NCBI GenBank assembly: GCA_963667535.2
Contig: CAXXDU010000002.1
Span: forward strand, 1,302,001 to 1,366,000
Direction: 5' to 3'
Source: UBA5614 sp963667535
Lineage (GTDB): Bacteria; Cloacimonadota; Cloacimonadia; Cloacimonadales; Cloacimonadaceae
Length of the DNA: 64,000 bases
This document shows, in pieces, positions 25,593 to 33,068 of this stretch. Both the position numbers and the translations under genes were made by a program. Numbering within the stretch: position 1 is the stretch's first letter; each line of letters opens with the position of its first letter. The notes under the pieces are model-generated. The model was not told where the DNA came from. It saw nothing but the letters and a program-made list of their open reading frames with translations, and ran no database searches.

Positions 25593-27083
25593 CTATTTTT
25601 CCTTGTGTGCCAGCACTACCCGCCATTCTCTGCCATACAGGCTCACGGTATCCCAGGAGCAGGATTTCACAACTTTTTCCTGATGTCCCATTGCCTGAAA
25701 CACATACTCACCACTTCCTTTGCGATTTGCACTGATTGTTTTGCCCAATTCCAATAAGCTAGTATAATCCTTATAGATAGGGTCGGTAAACAGCATTTTG
25801 CCCACTTCTTCCGTATCAGGGTCGTAGACTATCATCCCGTCTGTCTGCATAAACCAGGGTTCATAGCCCGCAGCAAAAGAGATTTCCTTCAGAATGGGTT
25901 TGACTAATATAGCAGGATTGATTAAAAGACTGATTGAGCCTAAGAAATCCCCTTTCTTGTTATATACTGGATATGCCAGATCAACAGCCAGAAATCCTTC
26001 TACCGACATAAACCCACTGCTGAATACCGGTTTTAGATTCTTCCTGAGTGCAATCACGTGGTCCTGAGCGCTGATATCGACTCCTTCAAAATTCTTGTAT
26101 TCCTTTGGCTCTATATAGCGCAAAACACCCTTTACATCAACCAGCGTAGCCTCAACCACATCGGGAAATTCCGCTACTATGCTATCCAGAGATTTGCGGA
26201 TAGCTGCTTCATTCTCCCAGTTACTCTTTTTTCCTGCTATGAACTTGCGGCTAAATTTATCGATGTTACTTAACTTTTTCTGCAACTCGGGAGTAAAGTG
26301 TTTGAGGGTCATCTCCAACTTTGGAGAAGCTTTGGTAAGCGTTCCCTGTTTATAGGCTGTAACCACCCACCAGTCCATTGAAGCCAATTTCTTATATTGG
26401 GCATAGCGATAGGTTCCACCGATTTCATAATTGATAGATCCCGTTTCACCGACCAGTACAGTTTGCATAGCCTCTTTGAGAGACTCTGTACCCTGCGTCA
26501 GCACATTCATAAAGATGAAATCAGGGTCTTTATCCAGGACGGTATTGCCCAGGGCGTCGATAACAAACCAGGTTGTATTTTCCGGCAAAGCAAGATAATC
26601 ATTCATCCTGATACGTAATTCATCCAGATAGACCGATGCGCCCAAAGCCCCTGTAACTTTTCCATTTGTGGAAATCGGAGCTGCAAAAACAACGCTTTTC
26701 TTACCTGTGGAACGGCTGTAAACCGGAGAACCTTTGATTATATTACCATACATCAATGGCAAAAAATAATCCCTGTCTCTCAGGTTCAGATTGGTAAAGT
26801 CTTTTTCAACACTATAATAATTTCCATCAGGTTGCACATAGAAATACACACCGGGAGTAACTGCATTCAACTCAGCCAAATCAGGCTTAATCTTTTTCCA
26901 GTCTCCGTTTTGCGCTTCTGGAGTAGAGGCAGTAATCTGCAGTTTTGTGAGTGTCTCTGTACAGATACCATTCAGATGCTGAGCAGCTTTGGAAGCTAAC
27001 TGAACAGCTCTGATATCTGTTTCTTCAGCCCATACAAGACTTAAACAAGCAACTGCGAGAGTGATTAACACAAGATTTCTCAT
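25593..27083 (-). CDS. Secreted tandem dCache ligand-binding protein
   Basis: A 496-aa exported protein (signal peptide MRNLVLITLAVACLSLVWA; AAGGAG before the start). Residues 60-240 match the double-Cache pattern (VYFYVQPDGNYYSVEKDFTN, LNLRDRDYFLPLMYG, RSTGKKSVVFAAPI, KVTGALGASVYLDEL, WVVTAYKQ). A second Cache-like unit follows at residues 295-490 (VEATLVDVKGVLRYI, FLAVDLAYPVYNKKGDFLGS). Cache domains normally sit outside a membrane receptor. This protein has no transmembrane anchor or output domain, so it is probably a free periplasmic binding protein acting with another partner. Confidence 0.82.
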   Translation of the reverse strand: MRNLVLITLAVACLSLVWAEETDIRAVQLASKAAQHLNGICTETLTKLQITASTPEAQNGDWKKIKPDLAELNAVTPGVYFYVQPDGNYYSVEKDFTNLNLRDRDYFLPLMYGNIIKGSPVYSRSTGKKSVVFAAPISTNGKVTGALGASVYLDELRIRMNDYLALPENTTWFVIDALGNTVLDKDPDFIFMNVLTQGTESLKEAMQTVLVGETGSINYEIGGTYRYAQYKKLASMDWWVVTAYKQGTLTKASPKLEMTLKHFTPELQKKLSNIDKFSRKFIAGKKSNWENEAAIRKSLDSIVAEFPDVVEATLVDVKGVLRYIEPKEYKNFEGVDISAQDHVIALRKNLKPVFSSGFMSVEGFLAVDLAYPVYNKKGDFLGSISLLINPAILVKPILKEISFAAGYEPWFMQTDGMIVYDPDTEEVGKMLFTDPIYKDYTSLLELGKTISANRKGSGEYVFQAMGHQEKVVKSCSWDTVSLYGREWRVVLAHKEK

Positions 27084-27535
27084 ACTATACTCCTTGCTAA
27101 TTCTACATGATTGTCTATTAATCTTATCCTCCGTTGTTGTTATGTTTAGTCAAGAAATTATTTCTGGCGTAATTGATTTTTTGTATTTCCCTCGGACTAA
27201 TACCAGACCCAATCACATTTGGGTGATACACAGTAACGTCGTTCTAAAATAAAGATGTTTGAGTGCCGAAGGTACGGCACATATACCATAAACGTTATAC
27301 TGGTTAGACAATAACTGATGTAATATTGAAACACATACAGTGTCGTGCGATGCATTTATACAACACGCTTCGTAAAAAAACTCTTCTCTATCAAATTTAT
27401 AAAATACGTTAAAGTGCCTTGCAGAGCATTTCTGTAATGACTACCAGTCCTCTTCAGGATTATGCATAAAATTGGCTAAACAATTGCAATTAGTATCTTA
27501 CAAAGAAGACATAAATAAATCTTAGGAGAAGGAAA
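27084..27535. other. Gene-free interval upstream of pilin-like gene
   Basis: No gene is supported in these 452 bases between divergent genes. A hairpin GTGCCG (27263-27268) with CGGCAC (27275-27280) belongs to the same GTGCCG repeat family as the 5.7-kb block. The remainder is AT-rich and presumably carries both divergent promoters, which I could not place convincingly. Confidence 0.6.
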
Positions 27536-28000
27536 ATGGGAACACAACAAATACTTTTAATCGTGCTTAGTGTAATTATCGTCGGTGTCGCTATTGCAGT
27601 CGGCATTACCATGTTTAATAATCAATCCTATAACAATAACCAACAGGCAGTAGCCAGCGAACTGCAGAACTATTCACTTCTGGTCTTACAATTCTTCAAA
27701 ACTCCTGTGAGCCAGGGTGGTGCAGCCAGACCGGATCTTGTAACTCTGGCAGATATTGCAACCTACGTGGGCTTTTCTGGTGGAGCCAGCAGAGTCAGTC
27801 CCCCAAGCTATAGCATTAGATCTGATAATGGAGAATACAGGATAACCGGTTATAATGGAACTAATGTACAACTCATGGGCTTGGGTGTGGAAGCACAGGG
27901 TGGACTTCATCCGCTTATTGTAACAACTGTTACTTTAGCAACAGGCGAAATCACATCAGTTGTGTCAAGAGCTACCAGTTTGGACTTTGGTAATAATTAA
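27536..28000 (+). CDS. Pilin-like protein with N-terminal membrane helix
   Basis: A 154-aa protein with TAGGAGAAGG before the ATG. Residues 5-27 form a hydrophobic helix (QILLIVLSVIIVGVAIAVGI) followed by Asn/Gln-rich residues and a beta-rich C-terminal half (YSIRSDNGEYRITGYNGTNV). The layout resembles type IV pilins or pseudopilins whose leader peptide has been reduced to a few residues, without the usual Gly-Phe-Thr-Leu-Glu motif. An anchored periplasmic protein is the alternative. No pilus-assembly gene is nearby. Confidence 0.55.
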   Translation: MGTQQILLIVLSVIIVGVAIAVGITMFNNQSYNNNQQAVASELQNYSLLVLQFFKTPVSQGGAARPDLVTLADIATYVGFSGGASRVSPPSYSIRSDNGEYRITGYNGTNVQLMGLGVEAQGGLHPLIVTTVTLATGEITSVVSRATSLDFGNN

Positions 28001-28219
28001 TTTCCTTTATGTAAATACTCTGCGAAGAGATAAAGCACAAATTGCCCATTTTAGGAGTTGTATTCAATATATTTAGTGACTTCTGCGAGCAATAAATTTT
28101 TTATCAGTTGCGTATCAAATAGAGACAATACCAAAAGTAATCTGAAACCATCCGAAATTGCTCAGGCTGAAAAAGAAGCCAGAGCCATACAGGATAAAAT
28201 TGATTGAGGAAGATAAATC

Positions 28220-28549
28220 ATGGCTACAAAGCCCGATATTGCCGAATTCATCGTCAGTCAGATGCAGACAGCAGGCAACGTTTACGCTAAAAAGATGTTC
28301 GGAGAGTATGGCGTTTATTTAGACGACAAGATGATTGCTCTCGTTTGTGATAACCAGTTATTTATCAAACCAACTGTTGCCGGTAAAGAATTTCTGGTTG
28401 ATGTAGAAGAAGCGCCACCCTATCCCGGGGCCAGGACTTGGTTTCTTATCACAGAAGATAATTGGGATGATGCAGACTGGCTCTGTGAGCTTGTCCGCGT
28501 CACAGCTCCCGAAGTCCTGCCCGTCAAAAAGAAAGCTAAAAAGAAATAG
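28220..28549 (+). CDS. TfoX N-terminal domain protein
   Basis: A 109-aa cytoplasmic protein spanning essentially only the TfoX_N domain: the family start GNVYAKKMFGEYGVYLDDKM near residue 18 and CDNQLFIKPT near residue 43. It ends in a lysine-rich tail (VKKKAKKK). Full-length TfoX regulators have a second, C-terminal domain that is missing here, so a competence-regulator role should not be assumed; stand-alone TfoX_N proteins are of uncertain function. Repeat DNA begins four bases downstream. Confidence 0.85.
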   Translation: MATKPDIAEFIVSQMQTAGNVYAKKMFGEYGVYLDDKMIALVCDNQLFIKPTVAGKEFLVDVEEAPPYPGARTWFLITEDNWDDADWLCELVRVTAPEVLPVKKKAKKK

Positions 28550-28553
28550 CGCA

Positions 28554-28678
28554 GCATTCCAATGCTGCCTGTAGGGACATGCCTTGTGCTTGTCCGTTAC
28601 TAATCGATGCATTCCAATGCTGCCTGTAGGGACATGCCTTGTGCTTGTCCGTTACTAATCGATGCATTCCAATGCTGC
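28554..28678. repeat. 55-bp tandem repeat, 2.3 copies
   Basis: Two identical 55-bp units at 28554-28608 and 28609-28663 start with GCATTCCAATGCTGC, and a third, partial copy follows at 28664. The GCATTCCAATGCTGC core is itself a near-palindrome. It recurs at about 28706 and, inverted, at 40784-40806, and a variant lies inside valS (60766-60853). Confidence 0.9.
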
Positions 28679-28754
28679 GTCAAAGTAATGCAAGACGAGA
28701 GAGTAGCGTAGCATTCCAATGCTGCGTCATAAAGCTGTAGTAATCGGAGTCACC

Positions 28755-29093
28755 GTGGATAATGAAGTCATGCAATTTATCAACAACGTTCAGGATGACA
28801 GGAGGGAATTATTCCTCAAGCTACATACTATGATTCTGAAGCTCTATCCCGATATCGGGATGAAGATTTCCTATAATATACCCAAATATTCCTATTCCAA
28901 TGATGAATGGCTTTTTGTAAGCTACAATAAACTGGGTGTAACTCTACATGTGGGTTATAAAGGCAATATTCCCGGGTTTTCTGCCAAATATCCCAAATTC
29001 AAGACCGGCAAAGCGTGTGTGCATTTCAAACCCAACGACGACATTCCCTGGAAAGATGTGGAAGCTCTGATTAAAACGGCTGTGAAAAGGTGA
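28755..29093 (+). CDS. DUF1801 (YdhG-like) protein
   Basis: A 112-aa protein of the DUF1801 fold. I favour the GTG at 28755, which has GGAG five bases upstream; the ATG at 28719 sits inside the GCATTCCAATGCTGC repeat. Recognisable features are the early DDRRELFLKLHTMIL helix, MKISYNIPKYSYS near residue 38 and the C-terminal FKPNDDIPWKDVEALIKTAV. Family members include frataxin-like iron chaperones such as YdhG, but the role here is unknown. Confidence 0.75.
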   Translation: MDNEVMQFINNVQDDRRELFLKLHTMILKLYPDIGMKISYNIPKYSYSNDEWLFVSYNKLGVTLHVGYKGNIPGFSAKYPKFKTGKACVHFKPNDDIPWKDVEALIKTAVKR

Positions 29094-29294
29094 AACAGTG
29101 GGATATATAACAACGGAATGGTAATTTCATCCAGGCAGTCTGGATTAATTACGACCTCAGGTCTCTAATGTCTAATAATCAAGCGAATCACTGCATGCCA
29201 CTGATACACCATTATGTCCTTTCACCCTTTCACTGTTACACCTTTCCTCCTTATTTATTCCTTATTAATTCTACAAGAGATGCACAGGAGATGG

Positions 29295-29331
29295 ACGGCT
29301 CATATACGGGTCGCACCCGTATATGAGCCGT
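29295..29331. repeat. Perfect 17-bp hairpin with CGC loop
   Basis: Arms 29295-29311 and 29315-29331 are exact reverse complements around the three-base loop CGC. The surrounding 29094-29480 interval has no gene. A second hairpin with an unrelated stem but the same GTCGCAC loop region lies at 32329-32379. There is no T-run. Confidence 0.85.
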
Positions 29332-29405
29332 ATATCATTGCTTAATGTCTAGTGGATCAAATAAGCAATGAATATGGAACAAAGAAGCAATAAATGTGTT
29401 TGGTC

Positions 29406-29433
29406 TATGTAGTATAACCATCCTGGTTGTCTG
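29406..29433. repeat. 28-bp dispersed repeat, second copy at 31727-31754
   Basis: The segment ending in TGGTTGTCTG matches 31727-31754 at 25 of 28 positions, and both are followed by TTGATGGCATCTTGCC or TTGGCATCCTGCC. The three differences (T/C, A/G, T/C) are transitions within a short palindrome-like core (ACCATCCTGGT, ACCGTCCCGGT). Confidence 0.75.
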
Positions 29434-29480
29434 TTGTTGATGGCATCTTGCCTCAGAGAAGAAACACTTATATTTGCTGT

Positions 29481-29897
29481 CTATTTATCTTTATACAGCC
29501 AGTATCCGACTAAGGTTGCCAGCAGTATTTCGATTAATCCCCACAAAGAACCGATTAATGACAAACCCCAGGGCATAAAACCATAAGCAACTAAAGATGT
29601 GTTTGCCGGTAAGTAATGCAAAAACCAGAATGCCAGAGCTACAGTTAAAGCAGCCTGCAGTTTAGTTTTGAACAGGCTTTTTGTGAAAGCATATATCGTA
29701 ACAGCAGAAAATCCAAAAACCAATGACAAAACCAGGAAAAAAACCATGCCCAAAGGGCTGAGAGGAGGGCACAAATGGTTTTTTAGGACAGTATTCATTT
29801 GATCCCCGACCACAGGTACCATCGTCGAGCCACTTATAATGACCACGACACCGGCTATAAGACCGCTTTTAATTAAACTCTTAGTATTGATAGGCAT
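29481..29897 (-). CDS. Four-helix membrane protein, unknown
   Basis: Not recognised. The 138 aa contain four hydrophobic segments at roughly residues 10-30, 48-70, 80-98 and 108-134, with short basic loops (FTKSLFKTKL) and a basic end (YKDK). AGGGAATATATGCC gives a plausible ribosome site before the ATG at 29897. It is divergent from the deoxynucleoside kinase gene. No transporter motif is visible. Confidence 0.65.
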   Translation of the reverse strand: MPINTKSLIKSGLIAGVVVIISGSTMVPVVGDQMNTVLKNHLCPPLSPLGMVFFLVLSLVFGFSAVTIYAFTKSLFKTKLQAALTVALAFWFLHYLPANTSLVAYGFMPWGLSLIGSLWGLIEILLATLVGYWLYKDK

Positions 29898-30090
29898 ATA
29901 TTCCCTCTGTATAATATTTTAGAATTCACTTATTTACAGCCTCTGCAATAGTAATTCTTTGTGACAAATTTGAAATCCATCCTGTTGTGTCAAGATTCAA
30001 TCAAACGTTGCCGATAGCAAACATGTCACTTGACAAGTAATGTTAAAAATTGGACAGGGTTAATTAATATCGAAGCCGGGAGGAATGAGC

Positions 30091-31497
30091 ATGGAGAATA
30101 TCCGCATTGGCATAGTTGGAAATATCGGGGTGGGAAAATCCACTTTTATCGAAGCAGCAAGTTCTGCACCTTTGAGTAAGGTTCTTACGTCTGTATATCC
30201 AAAACCAAATGGTACTGAAGGGGTTTTTGCCTTTCCGGAGAAATTCAATCCCATCGTGCTTGATTCCTTTTACAAAGACCCGGTTGCCAATGCTTTCATG
30301 GCTCAGATAGAGTTTTTCAATGGCAGGCTTGACCGCCAGAAGCTGATTCAGGGGTGTAGGGGTATTGTGCTGGAAGACAGGACTCTCGCTGAGGATTATC
30401 ACATTTTCGGAAAAGCACAACGTATCCTGCAGAATATGTCTGAACCTGAATTTATCGCCTACCAGCGAACCTACAGATTGATGACAGAACAAATCAAAGG
30501 ACCTGACCTCATGGTATATTTCAAAGCGGATGTGCCCATACTTCTGGAACGCATACGCGAGAGAGGTCGTGAGAGTGAACTGGCTATTCCTGCGGATTAC
30601 CTCGAACTATTGAATAACCTGTATGAGGATTTTGTCGCTAATCATGTCACCTGTCCTGTCCTTGTGATTGATGCGGATAGAGCAGTGGAGAAGATAGAAT
30701 GGATGCGCCGCACCGTCAATATGATTGCAGAACAGGTAAAGTCTTTGGAGCTGCGTGTGTCCAGCCCCGGGATTAGCGATTGGGTCACTTTGCCCCAGAC
30801 GGAAGCCACTCTCAAAGCAATAGACGTAGAGCGTCAACTGGAACAATACCTGGCAGACAACCCGAAACTAATAACCATAGCCGGAAACGTTGGCTTGGGG
30901 AAATCGACCCTGACAGCCATTATGGGACGCAGTCTCAAGATAAATACACTATACGAAAAGCCGGAAGAGAATCCGCTTTTGGAGAAGTTTCTGGGGGATA
31001 AGAAAACCTATTGCTATGACCTGCAATTGCATTTTCTGGAGATGAGAGCTCAGCAACGCAGGCTTGGTAAAAACGGGACGGCAAGCTACGTGAAGGACCG
31101 CTCACTACCTGAAGATTTGCTGGTTTTTTGTAATCAGTTCCATGCCGACGGTTTGCTTACCGATGACGAACTGGACAATCTCGTCACCCAATTCCAGACA
31201 GTAAACAGGCAGTTGCCTTCCTCAGACCTGATAATTCTGCTGCAAGGGAGTCCGTCCCTGGCTTGGGAAAGAATTCAGCAACGCGGCAGGGAAATGGAAA
31301 TTGAGGGCGGTTGGCAGTCCACAGAGATAAATAACCTCAATCACTGGTATAAAACGTACGGAGCTAACGTTGTAAAGTTCGGTTTTCATAACGGACCTAT
31401 CCTGGAAATCGATGTAGAAAAACTCGACCTGACCAATCGCATCCACGTAGGCTATATCTTCGAAAGAATATTGGAAAGCCTCAAAACTCAGGATTAG
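30091..31497 (+). CDS. Fused double deoxynucleoside kinase
   Basis: A 468-aa protein made of two complete deoxynucleoside-kinase units. Unit 1 has P-loop GNIGVGKST at residues 10-18, the catalytic segment LEDRTLAEDYHIF near residue 94 and a lid RIRERGRESE near 152. Unit 2 has P-loop GNVGLGKST at residues 265-273, VKDRSLPEDLLVF near 336 and a lid RIQQRGREMEIEG near 390. Single-unit members are about 200-220 aa. I chose ATG 30091, six bases past GGGAGG, over the ATG at 30085. The likely substrates are deoxyadenosine, deoxyguanosine or deoxycytidine; specificity of each half is unknown. Confidence 0.85.
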   Translation: MENIRIGIVGNIGVGKSTFIEAASSAPLSKVLTSVYPKPNGTEGVFAFPEKFNPIVLDSFYKDPVANAFMAQIEFFNGRLDRQKLIQGCRGIVLEDRTLAEDYHIFGKAQRILQNMSEPEFIAYQRTYRLMTEQIKGPDLMVYFKADVPILLERIRERGRESELAIPADYLELLNNLYEDFVANHVTCPVLVIDADRAVEKIEWMRRTVNMIAEQVKSLELRVSSPGISDWVTLPQTEATLKAIDVERQLEQYLADNPKLITIAGNVGLGKSTLTAIMGRSLKINTLYEKPEENPLLEKFLGDKKTYCYDLQLHFLEMRAQQRRLGKNGTASYVKDRSLPEDLLVFCNQFHADGLLTDDELDNLVTQFQTVNRQLPSSDLIILLQGSPSLAWERIQQRGREMEIEGGWQSTEINNLNHWYKTYGANVVKFGFHNGPILEIDVEKLDLTNRIHVGYIFERILESLKTQD

Positions 31498-31876
31498 AAC
31501 TCAAAGAATAATTCAATTCGAACCTCGCAGAGGTGATATATCATAGCCTGAGGCGTAAGCCTCAGGTAAAGAATTGATTCACATTTGAACCCCTTGTGGG
31601 TGACATATTATCTTCGATATTGGTTCTCTGTCTGTCTATCTATGTCACCCATAAAGGGTTCAATTGTTTTTGTTATCCATCCCTGGGGTTGACACCCCAG
31701 GCTATGTTATGTCGCCTTTTCAAGGCTATGTAGCATAACCGTCCCGGTTGTCTGTAAAGGTTGGCATCCTGCCATCTGACATTATTGATATATGCTTTCA
31801 TTGCAACCAGGATGGTTGATTAGCGGTTTTGGATTCCCACCTGCGTGGGAATGACGGATGCTTATGCTACAAGCCA

Positions 31877-32006
31877 CCTCCACGTAATCAGTCTTACTGC
31901 TCTCTTACTAGTTGCCTGCTTGTTCCTTAGTGCCTGCACTAAGGAACAAGCAGGAAGATACCAATTAACAAGCACTTACGATTTCTTGAAGATTACTTGT
32001 ACTTAC
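31877..32006. repeat. 130-bp element, copy 1: conserved flanks, private hairpin
   Basis: The left flank (31877-31898) and right flank (31953-32006, including a 29-base exact stretch at 31966-31994) match copy 2 at 32635-32764. The inside differs: here a perfect 18-bp stem (31915-31932 with 31937-31954) closes on a CCTG loop. Both copies are exactly 130 bp by these borders. Confidence 0.8.
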
Positions 32007-32226
32007 GTTTGATTTTAATTAATTTATATCTTCCATATTCATTCTCAATTCTCAACTCGCAATTTTCAATTCTAAGTAAGCCCTTTCTCTAATCTCCTCC
32101 GCCTCCTTAACACTGCCCGTTCAATCCCTATATAGTTGTATAGGTATCTCAAAAGTAATTCTACCTCAACAAAGCAGCCTAACCTAAGGACAAAGCAAGG
32201 CTTCTCTTATCTAATCTATATTTTCT

Positions 32227-32261
32227 ATTCGTAATTCGTAATTCGTAATTCGTAATTCGTA
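32227..32261. repeat. 7-bp tandem repeat ATTCGTA x5
   Basis: Five exact ATTCGTA copies. Similar short AT-rich tandems (GAATTAT, GAATTAA) occur at 40224-40246 and 42861-42883, next to other repeats. Confidence 0.9.
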
Positions 32262-32328
32262 ATAGTATCTCTCCCCTTACCGTAACATACATTACTTATT
32301 CCTTAATCAATCCTATGGTTCAGGGTTA

Positions 32329-32379
32329 GAGATGCTAGGGTCATCTAAGTGTCGCACCCTTAGATGACCCTAGCATCTC
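32329..32379. repeat. Perfect 21-bp hairpin with GTCGCAC apex
   Basis: Arms 32329-32349 and 32359-32379 are exact complements. The nine-base apex TGTCGCACC can pair further as GT-CGC-AC, giving the same CGC loop as the hairpin at 29295-29331, whose stem sequence is unrelated. Both are preceded by a TTATTCCTTAAT-like segment. Confidence 0.85.
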
Positions 32380-32444
32380 CCTTTAATCTCCATAAGATCA
32401 TTAAATGAATAAAAGGGATATAAGCATGAGCCGAGAGAGGTTAG

Positions 32445-32627
32445 TAACACAGGATTCTTTCCTGTTGGAAGTGGGGGGATTGTTTCCCCTCACTCTAAAG
32501 AAATATGACAGTTAGTATTACTATCTTATATCTTTGAATGCATTATTGTATAATTTGATTTCTGATATTGCTATTGTGCATGGGGTAGGAAACCCACATG
32601 CACCCAACAGGAAAGAATCCTGTGTTA
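32445..32627. mobile_element. MITE-like element with 24-bp perfect terminal inverted repeats
   Basis: The left end 32445-32468 (starting TAACACAGGATTC) and right end 32604-32627 are exact 24-base reverse complements bounding 183 bp. The ends include TA on both sides, so a TA target duplication, as for IS630/Tc1-mariner-type elements, is possible. Just inside each end is a subterminal imperfect hairpin (GTGGGGGG...CCCCTCAC; GTGCATGGGG...CCCACATGCAC). No ORF fits inside, so it would be non-autonomous. Confidence 0.7.
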
Positions 32628-32634
32628 CACTTAT

Positions 32635-32764
32635 CCTCCAGGTAATCAGTCTTACTAATATCTTAGTAGATACTGCCTAGATACTTACTACTTTTAGTAA
32701 GTATCTAACCGGAAGATGGCAAATAACAAGCACTTACGATTTCTTGAAGATTGCTTGAACTTAC
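32635..32764. repeat. 130-bp element, copy 2: conserved flanks, different hairpin
   Basis: The flanks match copy 1 (21 of 22 bases on the left; 29 consecutive bases at 32724-32752 on the right). The interior carries a different perfect stem, 13 bp (32678-32690 with 32695-32707) around a CTTT loop. It abuts the right end of the MITE-like element. Confidence 0.8.
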
Positions 32765-33068
32765 TGTTGTGGATATAAACACAGCTATATGCTTCTAACC
32801 ATCTTTACCTCTTTATACTAAAAGAAAGGCAGCATAAGCCTCAATGACTTAATAGCACCAAGTGTTCAGAATCGGTTTTTAGTGCGAAACGTGAGGTACG
32901 GAGCTCTCCTCACTAGTTTGAAGACATCTAACAAAACCATTGACAGGAAAATAGAACCAATTAATAATGAATTTAAGATATATAGATGTTACTAACTTTT
33001 TTAAACCAATATCAGAATAAAGATGGGATTTATATTCAGATGTTAACAACAATAAAAAAGGTGGAAAA

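Larger units (their letters stand above)
31498..33068. repeat. 1.57-kb non-coding repeat mosaic bordering accessory genes
   Basis: No gene is supported. From left to right: hairpin-rich elements with GAACCCCTTGTGGGTGACAT and its complement-like TGTCACCCATAAAGGGTT (31590-31663), GCCTGAGGCGTAAGCCTCAGG and TGGGGTTGACACCCCAG stem-loops, the dispersed 28-bp repeat, a 130-bp hairpin element, a 7-bp tandem repeat, a CGC-loop hairpin, a MITE-like element and a second 130-bp element. The block sits exactly where AT-rich, unfamiliar genes begin (33069). Confidence 0.85.
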
